Shown one piece after another: positions 40,040 to 50,531 of a stretch of DNA of 64,000 bases. A program made the position numbers and the translations under genes. The notes beneath the pieces are model-generated. The model searched no databases and was not told the origin of the DNA. It saw only the letters and a list, made by a program, of their open reading frames with translations. Position 1 is the first letter of the stretch. Each line of letters starts with the position of its first letter. The stretch comes from Lingula anatina (taxonomy: Eukaryota > Brachiopoda > Lingulata > Lingulida > Lingulidae), in contig NW_019775802.1 of assembly GCF_001039355.2 (NCBI RefSeq), forward strand, positions 441,816 through 505,815, given 5' to 3'.

Positions 40040-42757
40040 ATCAAACGTTTCTCTCTCACACACATACGCGCGCACACACACCAACACGCGCATGAGCTGC
40101 GCGCGTTTTCTTACATGAAAAAAATCCAAACTCAACTATACATGAAATAAACTTACGTATTCACACTGCAACAACTGCCAACACATGGAAGCACTTGAAT
40201 GCGTACAAGATTTACACTGCACATACCTTTTTTGGGGGACAAAAGAAGTGAATTGTTTTAAGCATCTGTTGTAACTTAGTTATAATATGCACGAACTTAT
40301 ACACGGTTCAGTCTCATTGAAATAAGCTATTGACATTGAAAATTAGCTTTTTCTAATTACATATTTTACATTACCTGTAAAATGTTGATATGGGATCTTA
40401 ATTCTTATTGTGCCGAGGTTTTCCTTTACAGAATAAGTCAACGTAGTAAATTTATGTTGGAAAAACCTCAACTTGTCCTAAAATGCTTAATGATGCTGAA
40501 TAATGTAGTATATATAGGTCCTTATTTGCTTGTAAAAATGCTTTTAAAGTTCACTTAGCGGTCATAGTATTTTTTACGATCTGAATAATACCCACGTAGG
40601 GAGCGTGGGGGTGCGTTTGAATCCAGATGCCCCCACTTTCTCCGCCTCATTTCCGGGAGTCACCACTTATTCCTGTTTTCTGCTTTTTATTTCATAAGGC
40701 TGCCCGGAGATAGTAGGATATATATAAAACTTAATGTTACTTTAAATTGAAATTACGGTGATTGTTAACGTAAATGAAGGTCTTTGATGGTGATATTTGT
40801 ATGTTTGAAATTGCTGTACATGATATTCTACGTGATTGCAATATTTGTCAGTATTATCCAAGGGGATATTGTTAATAGGGGAACAGTTTGTGTATATCGT
40901 TTAGTCGAGGTATTTGAATGAAGTAAATTGACCTTGTTGCTGATATACAGCCGTTAAGGAGCCCCCCTAAGCATACTATTGTCTATTTAAACGTTGCATA
41001 TACATGTAGTTAAATCCAATTTGAAATATTGTTAAAAAGACTTGTGTAGCCTATGTTTCGGGTCCAAAATATAGTACAAACATATGCATAGCGTGTGATA
41101 CACGTTATGTTTGATAATTTAATTGTTGCACGGTTGTGAAAATAGTACATTTAGAGATAGAGATTTCAGGAGTTCTGTAGAAATCGTCATGGTTTGTTTC
41201 CTTGTTGATGTAAGTGTGACCACCGACTAGCTGACGTTTACTTGGTTGGGCTCAGTGATTTGCTAGGATTACCCTTTTTAGGAAGTATTTAGATAGAATC
41301 TTCAGTACTAGGCAAAAAAAGAAGACTGTATATTTCACCTCATGGATTGTAAAAAACGTATTCATTGTGTAGATGCAACTATACTTGTACGTGTACGTGT
41401 AGAAGAAAGGGGAGTTAACCAGCTGCTTCATCTAAAAACCCTGCTTTGATAGAATTGATAATTACAAACAATGGATATTTATTTAGGAAGTAGTACCGAA
41501 TGCTTTTGCTCTAATTTCCTTGTATTTTGTATTACATAATAAGGAATAGCCATTTTACAAGCTTTTTGGTATGGGGCATACAAATGTTTAATGGAGATAT
41601 GAAAAATACCCCGTACAGACATTTTATTCGGATTTGTCGATTAAAAGAAAAAGAAATGTATTGAAACACCAGATGAATATGATTTAGAAATATTTAGGAT
41701 GCTTTTATTAATAAAAACAGCGACAAGGACCATAGCAAGCAAATCAAAGTCGCATCTCAATTGAGCCAGTTTGAAGAGATGTCAGTTTTTCGCCTAATGT
41801 ACATCAATCATATTCAAGAATAAAAGCTTGCAAACGGGAATGCTTTATCCTTATGCCGTTTTTTTTTATTCAACTCATTATCTGTTTTTTGTAGTTGAAA
41901 GCAACCAGTTTCTATTACATATAGATATTACATCTTTAAAATTTCTTTATTTTTGAATAACCACATTGGATGTACATGACCAGTTGTATTTAGATTATAC
42001 TGACCACGTTTCATTGTTTCAACCTGCTCAACCTATATCATTCATCGACCAGTTTCTCCTGTGTGCATTTTAAGCTGCAGTCCCTGCTTTCCCGCCTTGT
42101 CGCTGATGTTGGCAAAATAAATCAGTTGATGATGATATGAATTTCTGCGCAATTTTATCTTTGTTAAAAAGACGTTCAGTCTGGACATACACAGTGTGCT
42201 CTAAACATGTCAACTTTGCACATTCATGTCGAAGCTGACTTGTAGGCCATCGGGAGAAGCGGCGAGCAGCAGAAAAGCCAAGATACCAGTAGAAAAGCCA
42301 AGATACAAACAACACACAAATATTTCCCATTATTATCCAAACAACTTAAGAAATTTTTGTTATGGAAATAACATAAAGATGCAAAATGCCATCGTTCTTC
42401 AAAACTGTTATTCTTCAAATCACTGTTACTTCACTGTGAGAGCACCTTACAGAAGTACATGTAGAATGTTATCAAGGTTATTTATCACACAGTTGCCACA
42501 TTGATCTCCCAGCTGCACTCCAATGTTTTAACTCAACGAATATCTTATGCATGGATTTTACGTAGGTTTGTTTTTAGTAAGAATTGTATCTGTTAAAACT
42601 GTAATCTTTCTGTTTGTGTTGTCATTATTTGCTTACTCTTATGATTTCTAGCTATTGGTATATTGCAATCCTTTAAATACAACTTTATATTTAGTTTATT
42701 ATGTTTTTAAGTTTTGTTTTTGTTGAGTTTTATTTTACTACTTTTAATTAATTCTAG
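40040..42757. other. Spacer between cassettes 3 and 4
   Basis: 2.7 kb with the cassette 3 3' UTR and the intron before cassette 4. No receptor exons or mobile elements were recognised. Confidence 0.6.
40146..40151 (+). terminator. Candidate polyadenylation signal for cassette 3
   Basis: Canonical AATAAA 107 bases after the cassette 3 stop codon. Sequence match only. Confidence 0.45.
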
Positions 42758-43772
42758 TGCTGATGGTAAATATCAAACAGATTACCGGTCCAATGTAGTC
42801 GTATACGAAGACGGAACAATGTTACACGTCCCGCCAGCTATCTTCAAAAGTTCATGTGAAATCGATGTCAAGTATTTCCCTTTTGATGAGCAAGAATGTG
42901 AAATGCATTTCGCCTCTTGGACGTACACTGGGGAACAAGTTGGTTTCGACTGGTATTATCAAGAAAAACCATTTAAGAATTACAGTACAGTAGACCTGGC
43001 CGACTACATGCCTAGTGGTACTTGGGATATTGTAGTAGGCCCGGGGGCCATTGTGTATCGAGCCGCCAAAGATGACAAACCTGCAGAGACGCGAGTTATT
43101 TATTACATACGGATTCGAAGAAAAACTTTGTTTTACATTGTTAATTTGATCATACCTTGTATATTGATTTCCTTTTTGAGCGTTTCAACTTTTTACCTGC
43201 CAAGTGAAGCCTGCGAGAAAGTTGCCCTCAGCATTTCTATTCTTATCGCATTAGTAGTGTTCATCTTACTTATTTCAAAGTTATTACCTCCGACATCGTT
43301 ATCGGTCCCACTAATAGTCAAATTCCTCATGTTTACTTTCATCATGAACATTGTATCTGTTCTTCTGGCTGTAATGACTATAAACTGGCATTTTCGATCC
43401 CCAAATTCTCACAGTATGCCAAAGTGGGTGAGAGTAGTATTTCTGAACTACTTACCACGACTGCTCCTTGTTAAGCGACCGAATCACGAAAACCAATACA
43501 GACGAGGCTGTCCAGCAGAGAAACAATTAACATCCGAGGAAAGGTGGATGGCAACATTGAAAGAGTCCTCATTATCAACAGAAGTCACGGGCACTAGCTT
43601 AAAAGCACCAAAATCTACAAAGGCAGAGCAAATATACAAGACGGCCAGCAATCAAAATCCGAAAGATGGCCGTGAGAGCAGTAAGCGAAATGTACCAAAA
43701 AGGTTGATGGATGCAGCCAATGACGTTGCATTCATTGCTAGACACTTGAAGGAAAGCGACGATACCCAGAAT
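42758..43772 (+). CDS. Cassette 4 large exon: nAChR ligand-binding domain to M3-M4 loop
   Basis: 1,015-nt exon (1 nt plus 338 codons) after TAATTCTAG, ending at GTGAGT. It begins ADGKYQTDYRSN. The Cys-loop is CEIDVKYFPFDEQEC, loop B is ASWTY, a KNYST glycosylation site lies in the loop F region, and loop C lacks the paired cysteines. M2 begins ACEK and reads VAL where the others read ITL, so 2' is Ala, a small pore-facing change; 9' is Ile and 20' is Lys. The large exon ends ESDDTQN, like cassette 3. An in-frame ATG at 42714, read through the acceptor, would give a signal-like hydrophobic leader, but that run is encoded by the pyrimidine tract. Confidence 0.95.
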
Positions 43773-44045
43773 GTGAGTTTTTATCTGCTTCCTTCTCTCT
43801 TTATATTATCTCCACCCTTCTCTGTGTGTCCTTTCTCTTTTCCTTTTTTTCTGATCATCTATGGCTTATGAGATAGCGATAGCGAAGAACTCAACTCTGT
43901 AACCGTGCGCCTAGCCCTAGACATGCATACTACACAGTACATACATGTAAGTATGTAGGAATGCACGGTGCGTAATAAAATTTCATTAGGTTTCGGTATT
44001 ACATGTCGATTACACATAATAGGATTTTTCTTTCTATAATTTCAG

Positions 44046-44189
44046 GAAGTTCAAGATTGGAAGTACTTTGCTTTGGTGGTGGACCGTTTGCTGCTTTATT
44101 TATTTTTCATAGTGACCATTGGCGGAACATGTGGATTGTTTTTTAATGTTCCGCATATTTTTCATAGGCAAGAAGCGTTAACTTCATAA
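44046..44189 (+). CDS. Cassette 4 terminal exon: M4 and stop
   Basis: 144-nt exon after AATTTCAG, phase 0; the preceding intron is 273 nt. It encodes EVQDWKYFALVVDRLLL, M4 with an IGGTCGLFF turn (an extra Cys relative to cassette 3), and the tail PHIFHRQEALTS before TAA. Confidence 0.95.
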   Translation, partial: EVQDWKYFALVVDRLLLYLFFIVTIGGTCGLFFNVPHIFHRQEALTS

Positions 44190-44247
44190 CATGGCGATAT
44201 TCGATGATAAGAATGTCTCAACTGGAAATGTTTAGGAACGAAAAAAA

Positions 44248-44595
44248 AATAAAAAGGATGGAACTAGTATTTTTGAGCAGACTGTAACGTGGTTGTCAAA
44301 GAGAAAACTTTTACGGCGCTGTTATTGATTTTGGATTTTTACAGTGATTACGAAAATAATGAATACAGTAAGGGATATCTGAATAATTTTTTCCGTTGAG
44401 ATGTGCATATTTCTTACCTGAATGTCGCTATAAATGGTAATAGATCTCTTGGACATTAGTGATAAAAATGTTAAAGTCGTAACGTTTATTTGTTTGTTTT
44501 CATTATGATTTCATAATTGACGACTACTTGTAGTCATTCATTATTATATAGTACACTCACTATATTTTCACTTGAGTAAAATTAGAATCAATAAA
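44248..44595 (+). terminator. Candidate polyadenylation signals for cassette 4
   Basis: AATAAA at 44248-44253 (inside an A-rich run, 59 bases after the stop) and again at 44590-44595. The second has ordinary surroundings. Sequence match only. Confidence 0.4.
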
Positions 44596-45964
44596 ATGAA
44601 GCGCATGGCGTTTTCAAACCCTTGTTATTCGTTGGTTTTTGAAGCATTGGTAAACATTTGGCAATTCGTCCAAAAATTCGATGTACTTGCTCTTATAGAG
44701 ATACAAAAAGCATTTAAGTGAATCTGCACACAGGGTCTTAGGCAGTTTAATACATGTAGGCCTACCTCGGTTCTCAAGGAAACTATTTTGCACCAGCCCC
44801 TTTCCTTTTTTGTATTTCTGCTATTTAGATTTTGAAATAAATTCAAGAAAATGTGCATTTTAAAGTCTGATAAGCACAAAGCACAAGCTTAGAATTAGCA
44901 AACATAGCGAGCTTTAAAAAATATACACTTTCGAAGCCGTAGGAGTGATAGATCGTATTTGAGAGAAAATGTGCTTAGTTTTGTTTTGTTTTGAAATTAA
45001 GAAATAAGTAGCAAGAGAAAACGAAGTCCACTGCACCATGCTTCACGCCCTTTTCTCCTCTGGCTTATCGTTATTGATCATGAAATAATAATCCAATATT
45101 AAACCACCTGCTGTTCTACTGCAGGGCTTAACAAAATAGCAATAGGCGGTTTGTGCTTTTGCTTTTGCTGGAACCCATTTGCAATTAACTTGGTTTGCCC
45201 ATATTTTGTGACTCTTGCTTAACACCCCCGCCCCCTTCCCCCCGTCATTAAGCATTTTTGATCGACGAGACCTGCTACATACATGTATATTTAAAATATT
45301 AGTGCTTGATGAGTGAAGCAATTGTTGATTTTTTCAGAAAAAATTATTCACAAACATTTAAGTTGTACATGTATCAATAAATTTCAAATTAACCGTCATG
45401 GGGCAATAAAAACTAGTGGGTGGCCTTAACGGTTTTGGTGTTACACACGCCAAACACGAAAGTTCCTCAACATTGTCATCAAAATTATACCTTTTTAGTC
45501 AACAGGGCCGTCATATTTGTGTTTCGAATTTCAAATAATTATTTAACTGTCCCTTTTTGAATAATCTTGAGGAGAATTTCATTTTATTGGACAGTTTTCA
45601 ACGTCTGAGACCTATGTGGACAACGTACATATTTTGGTTTGACGCACTGCGCGCTTATCCCAACCTGTGTTAAAATTAACTGCATATCAGCAACACCCTT
45701 CAGTTCATTCTACTTTGATAGAACCAACACGCAAATGCTGTCCTTGCATGTTTAAAATTGATAATATTTGATATTTTACTCAGCGTGTATTATGCTTAAA
45801 GAGAAAATGAAGATTGTAGCACCTGCTTTAATCCTTGGAAATTTGGTCATTGCTATTAGCCGTGATGCTGGCAGTAGAAGTATTTTAATAACTACTAATC
45901 TATTACGAATCGGGTGATAAAAATTTCATAATACCACAAAGATTTACCCATATAATGTCAACTA

Positions 45965-46190
45965 CACACAATGGACAATAGAAGTGTCACCCCCTGAATC
46001 AGAGTAATCAAATCATAATCAAGTAATCAATAATCAAAGTAGGCAGATCTTGAGTAGTTATATTGCCCGGTCTACATTTTGTGAAATTTGATGATAATAA
46101 AATAATACCAGGAGTACATCATTCCCCAGTCATTTATCTCCCCCAAAGTATTGGTTCAGTAGGGGTGACACTTCTATTGTCCATTGTGTG
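45965..46190. mobile_element. MITE, 226 bp, 29-bp inverted ends, TA target site
   Basis: Both ends carry the same 29-base inverted repeat, beginning CACACAATGGACAATAGAAG and ending GTCACCCC, with no mismatch. Each end is flanked by TA (45963-45964 and 46191-46192), the target duplication of Tc1/mariner-type transposons. There is no coding capacity. The inner part AAGTGTCACCCC also occurs at 35094-35104 beside the Tc1 remnant, so that family may have mobilised it. Identical ends suggest recent movement. Confidence 0.88.
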
Positions 46191-46524
46191 TAATTAAGAA
46201 TGGCATCCGGCTATCATTTGACGTATACAGAAAAGCTGTAGAAATAAGCGCAGTCATCATTTTAGTTTGCTTTCGGCGATAATGGTGAAGCGTGAGTTCG
46301 TCCAAGACGGTGATAAGTTTTCTGTGCTCGACCTTAACGCTCCATGAGAAAGCATAAGATACTGGCAATCTTGGTCTGCTAGTGGTGTTGACTCCATACT
46401 CGACTTCACTTCATAAAAATCCTTTTATGAAAATCAGTAAAATCAATAATTTTTTAAGTTTCCCCACAAAACTAAACTCAAGGATGCAACATATGCAGCG
46501 CACTTATCTCCATTTTAATTTTAA

Positions 46525-47050
46525 CGCTGCCGACAAGAACTGCCTGGCTACCGGTTGATGTGGTCATTTACAAGAGCCCACATACGCCATTTCCCATTCG
46601 ACGACAAAATCTGCATGATGGAATTTGGTTTCTGGACTTATTCTGCTGATCACCTTCAATTCGTCTACATTTAAACACCTCGACAGTTGACTTATTAACT
46701 TACTTGCCCAACCTGCCCAGCGTCTCCTGGTATCCTCCGCTAGGAGGCGCCACCACTAGGGGGGGCCTACACAATATAACACTATAAAAATTAAACGGAG
46801 GAAATTATTCTGCCTGATTGTATCATACCGTGTATGTCTAAGGAGGCGCCACCAATGTTCATATCATAGCCGTTATTTTCCCGTTTTCGGCTCTTTATAT
46901 TAGTCCTCAATAACATATCAATCGACCATCATTACTAATTTCCATTTTCGGTCACCAACCTTTCATACATAACATACCCGTGTGAGTGCGAGCTGCGATT
47001 GTGTTTTTCCAGAGACTATATACATGCTTCAAAAGGAGAAATATGCGAAG
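46525..47050 (+). pseudogene. Decayed sixth nAChR cassette (large exon)
   Basis: Collinear remnants of a cassette large exon on the same strand. The acceptor position reads TTTTAA|CGCTGCCGAC, so the AG is lost. Next come TTTACAAGAGCC (YKS), then 46591 onward FPFDDKICMMEFGFWTY followed by a stop, then STVDLLTYLP in another frame, then KIKRRKLF, then IIPCMS. After that most of M2 is missing. NFHFRSPTFH (end of M3) follows, and then a stop where others have the Trp of KWVR, before VRAAIVFF. Frameshifts and stops rule out a functional product. The vocabulary is closest to cassettes 3 and 4. No terminal exon was found after it. Confidence 0.87.
46742..46854 (+). repeat. 14-bp direct repeat within the decayed cassette
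   Basis: AGGAGGCGCCACCA occurs at 46742-46755 and again at 46841-46854. The second copy lies where M2 coding sequence should be and the first beside the loop C region. They may mark a deletion or insertion event. Confidence 0.8.
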
Positions 47051-47277
47051 TTAATCTACCCACGTAACGAAACAGATACCGGTTATAGACTCAGTAAGAC
47101 AGAGGATGCTTTACCTAAATCGAGCAGCAGCTGAAAGGGGGTGGGCACAACTTTTTTCTTTGACCATTAAGCTTTGAACCTGAACCGTGTTTCAGAGGAG
47201 AAGGTAGCGATTACGGCAGTAAAGCGCCAACTGAAACCAGTAACAATTACTCTCAACAACAAAGTTCCATGAAAGAA

Positions 47278-47561
47278 CCCGCACGAAAACGAAGTAGATA
47301 CTCCAGCGCAGTATACTACTGCAATCATACTGCAAACATGCTTCAAATCTGCTTCGATGTAGGAGCTAATTAGCATATTTGAAACATGCTTCTATCATGC
47401 TGCTAATCTACTGCAGTAATGCTCCTCCTCTGTACAACCCTATGTAATTTTTGAAGTAGAATTGCAGTAGGCTATACTGCATTTCTACTGCAAATATGCT
47501 CCACACCTCTACTGTTTTAATGCTTCTTTGCTACTTCGATACTACTGCATTTTTGTGCGGG
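47278..47561. mobile_element. Inverted-repeat MITE-like element
   Basis: The left end reads CCCGCACGAAAACGAAGTAG. The right end, read on the minus strand, is CCCGCACAAAAATGCAGTAG, a 17 of 20 match. The interior repeats short TACTGCA-type motifs many times. About 284 bp and non-coding. No clear target duplication. Confidence 0.7.
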
Positions 47562-49383
47562 AAGAGAGATGTTGTGGTAGTATTTATTTTTTGTAAAACT
47601 ACACGTGGAAGTCATTTGAATATAGACTGAAACAAAGATTATTGAGATGGTACAAGTGATAAAAAACACGAAAACATTTTTGTGGTAATCTTGCGAGTTT
47701 AAAGATGGCTTTGTTGTGGCATTTATGTTTTTAGCTAAGTATGCATGCTTTGCATGGGCTATGCATGTGTTGATCTCACTGAAAGCAATATCTACCGTGC
47801 ATTAAAAACGACCCTTTTTGCCAACAACTATCTTGTCAAATACGTTTTTAACCCTTTTAACTTCACATTTATGATGATCTTCGAGTGACATCATGATATT
47901 TAACGTTACCTTGCGAGTTTTAAAGGTAAAGCAACAATAACGTAGCAGGGGCAGATCCAGAGCTATTTTCTGACAGTCTTCCAAGTTATCTTTGTTGCTC
48001 CATCCTCTATTTTAGACTCTCTTCCGACAGAAAAAAATTAGATATCCATAAATGTAAACTCTAAAATCTGACCGTCTTCCAGGAGACCCAGAAGACGGCC
48101 TCAATCCGCCCCTGCGTAGGTCGGATTTTAGCGAGACGGGCGTAGGCTGATTACAAAATGTAGAATGTGACATGCAATTAAAGCTGATGCTTTTCAATCA
48201 CAGAATATAACAATTAAATAAACGATATGTTGTCGTAAAATAATTAATTGATAACTCATCATAATGAAATATATCGATTGTGTCGATAAAATCAGAATGG
48301 ATACCTAAGATTACTTACTTATTCACGTTACCGCCTGGCCTCATTAAAGGAGTTGAATAGCATTTGATTGAAGTTAATTTTACACAAGAAAAAGGACAGA
48401 ATAACAGAGGTTTTGGTTTGTAAGCATTTTTTTCCTTATCCGCTTGAAGAATGCGTAATGAACATTGTGATGATATGAGATAATGTCCTCGCAGCAAACA
48501 TACTGTACATTGGGGTGATTTTGCTTATTCGAGCTGATGACGTAACAGCAACGTTTTTGGGGTGAAAACTAACATCGCTTTCAAACATCTGCTTCATCCA
48601 AACAGCTATCAACACTCCGTTAGTTTCTCAAGTAAAATACTCCATCTACCGAAAATACAAAATAGGAAACATCTGTTCTCAGTGGATTATAGATGTCTCT
48701 TAACGCTTTACACAGTGCACATTTGATTATATATATAGATATGGTTGGGTGTGTGCAGGAGTGTAGGTGTGATGAATGCGAAGGTGCAGCATTTATGTGT
48801 TTGTTTCAAGTATTTTGTACTCAAATTGTGTTACTGATTATACATTATATGTAAAGCATATTGTATCTGCACTGTAAAATGTATGTCTTCATAACATGTG
48901 TGGATAATTAGCTTAGGAAGAAAATAAATTAATGATCCTTTTCCTGTAATCTCGAAAAATGTGAAATGCAGAGTTGTTTGCATGCACATCCAGTTATGCA
49001 GTTTTTATGTTGTGATTTAATTCCTATACTCACGGTATCAGCATGTGCGTAAAAAAAACCTTTACAAATAAATAATGTACTTTATTTTATACTTCTTCTC
49101 CCAAAGAATTCATTTTAGAAACACAAGTATGGGTTTTCTTCTACATCGTGGTTGTATAGTTTACTTTAAGAGACAGTTCTTTTATACCATCCTTTTATTT
49201 AAACCCTGATGTGTCATTTAACAGGTACCAGCTCACTATTATTAACCGCTATATTTTCTGTACTGTCACACGCGAAGTAAACACTGAATTGGTTGACATC
49301 CCCACATAAATTTTCTATGATTAAACTCACGCATTTGATTGAAGAGTCATTACGCACTTTTTGTTTTCTCTTGTTCCACCTAG

Positions 49384-50383
49384 CGCCGACGGCAAATTCT
49401 CAGAGGACTACAAGTCAAATGTTATCATATACAGTAACATTTCCGACACATCAGGTGGCTCGAATTATCTTCTTCGTGCTCCGCCCGCTATCTACAAAAG
49501 TTCATGTCAACTGGATGTCAAATATTTCCCCTTTGATGAGCAGATTTGTGATATGTATTTTGGCTCATGGACATACAATAGTGAAGAGTTTGGGTTTGAT
49601 TGGTACATAAGTTATTACGCCGACGGGAGCGTCTTCTGGAACTACAGTAATACTGACCTAATGGACTACATGCCGAGTGGAATCTGGGGCATAGTCGACG
49701 GAGAGGGAAAAATTATAGAGATCGAAAAGGGAAATACTAAGACAACACGAGTAATTTACACTTTGAAAATAAGAAGGAAAACTCTCTTCTACATCGTGAA
49801 TTTGATTATTCCATGTATGCTTATTGCCACCTTGAGTGTCTTTAATTTCTATCTGCCCGCAGAAGCAGGGGAGAAAATAACATTGACAATTTCAGTTCTC
49901 GTTTCTCTGGTTTTCTTCATTATTCTTGTGTCTAAGCTTCTGCCACCAAACTCAGAAGCAGTCCCTCTTATCGCCGAGTTTCTGTTCTTTACGTTCTTGA
50001 TGAATATCATATCAGTCTTCAACACAGTCATCCTAATTAATTGGCATTATAGGTCTCCTAAAGCACATCGAATGAACCGCTGGGTGCGAGTAGTCTTTCT
50101 TAACTACCTCCCCAAACTTCTGATGATAAGACGACCCAACCACGACGCTCTGTATATTCGCGGATTGAAGAGGAGAAAAAAGTATCAAAAAATGATCAAT
50201 CTTGCCTTTTTTGGAAATTCTGATCTGTCGCCCAAATGGGCGGATGGAGTTCTTCAGGTCCACGACGGGAGTTGCCCGCAGTGCATGGGTCATATAAAGA
50301 GTATCAGCAGTGACGTCATCGGTTCCGCTGAAAGAGTCGCTTTCATAGCCGATCACCTGCAAAACGTGGATGAAACAGCCATG
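49384..50383 (+). CDS. Cassette 5 large exon: nAChR ligand-binding domain to M3-M4 loop
   Basis: 1,000-nt exon (1 nt plus 333 codons) after TTCCACCTAG, ending at GTAAGT. It is the most divergent cassette. It begins ADGKFSEDYKSN and carries an insertion of about seven residues in the loop E hairpin (SNISDTSGGSNYL) that adds an N-glycosylation sequon; a second, NYS, lies in loop F. The Cys-loop is CQLDVKYFPFDEQIC, loop B is GSWTY, and loop C is shortened without paired cysteines. M2 has GEK, Thr 2', Val 9' (usual Leu) and Lys 20'; the M2-M3 link reads PPNSEA instead of PPTS. The M3-M4 loop contains a CPQC pair and ends in an MA-like helix. Confidence 0.95.
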
Positions 50384-50531
50384 GTAAGTGAATTATAATC
50401 AGGCTTCTTGTATGTCCCTTTTTAAGTCATTTAAAAAAGTGTTTGTCTTCAAAAAGAAAGGAATGGATAGAGATAAAGCCTTTTGCTGAGAGATACTCAC
50501 GTGTATTGATTTATCTGAATAACTCTTTCAG

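Larger units (their letters stand above)
44190..49383. other. Spacer between cassettes 4 and 5
   Basis: 5.2 kb, the longest spacer. It holds the cassette 4 3' UTR, a MITE with TA target duplication (45965-46190), a decayed receptor cassette (46525-47050), and another inverted-repeat element (47278-47561). From 47.6 to 49.38 kb nothing was recognised. Confidence 0.7.

Noticed and set aside
42714-42757. In-frame ATG and hydrophobic leader directly before cassette 4 (similar runs before cassettes 1, 3 and 5), looking like signal peptides.
   Set aside because: The hydrophobic residues are the translation of the T-rich pyrimidine tract before the acceptor. Such a product would lack the N-terminal helix and loops D and A, and cassette 2 has no ATG in its open leader.
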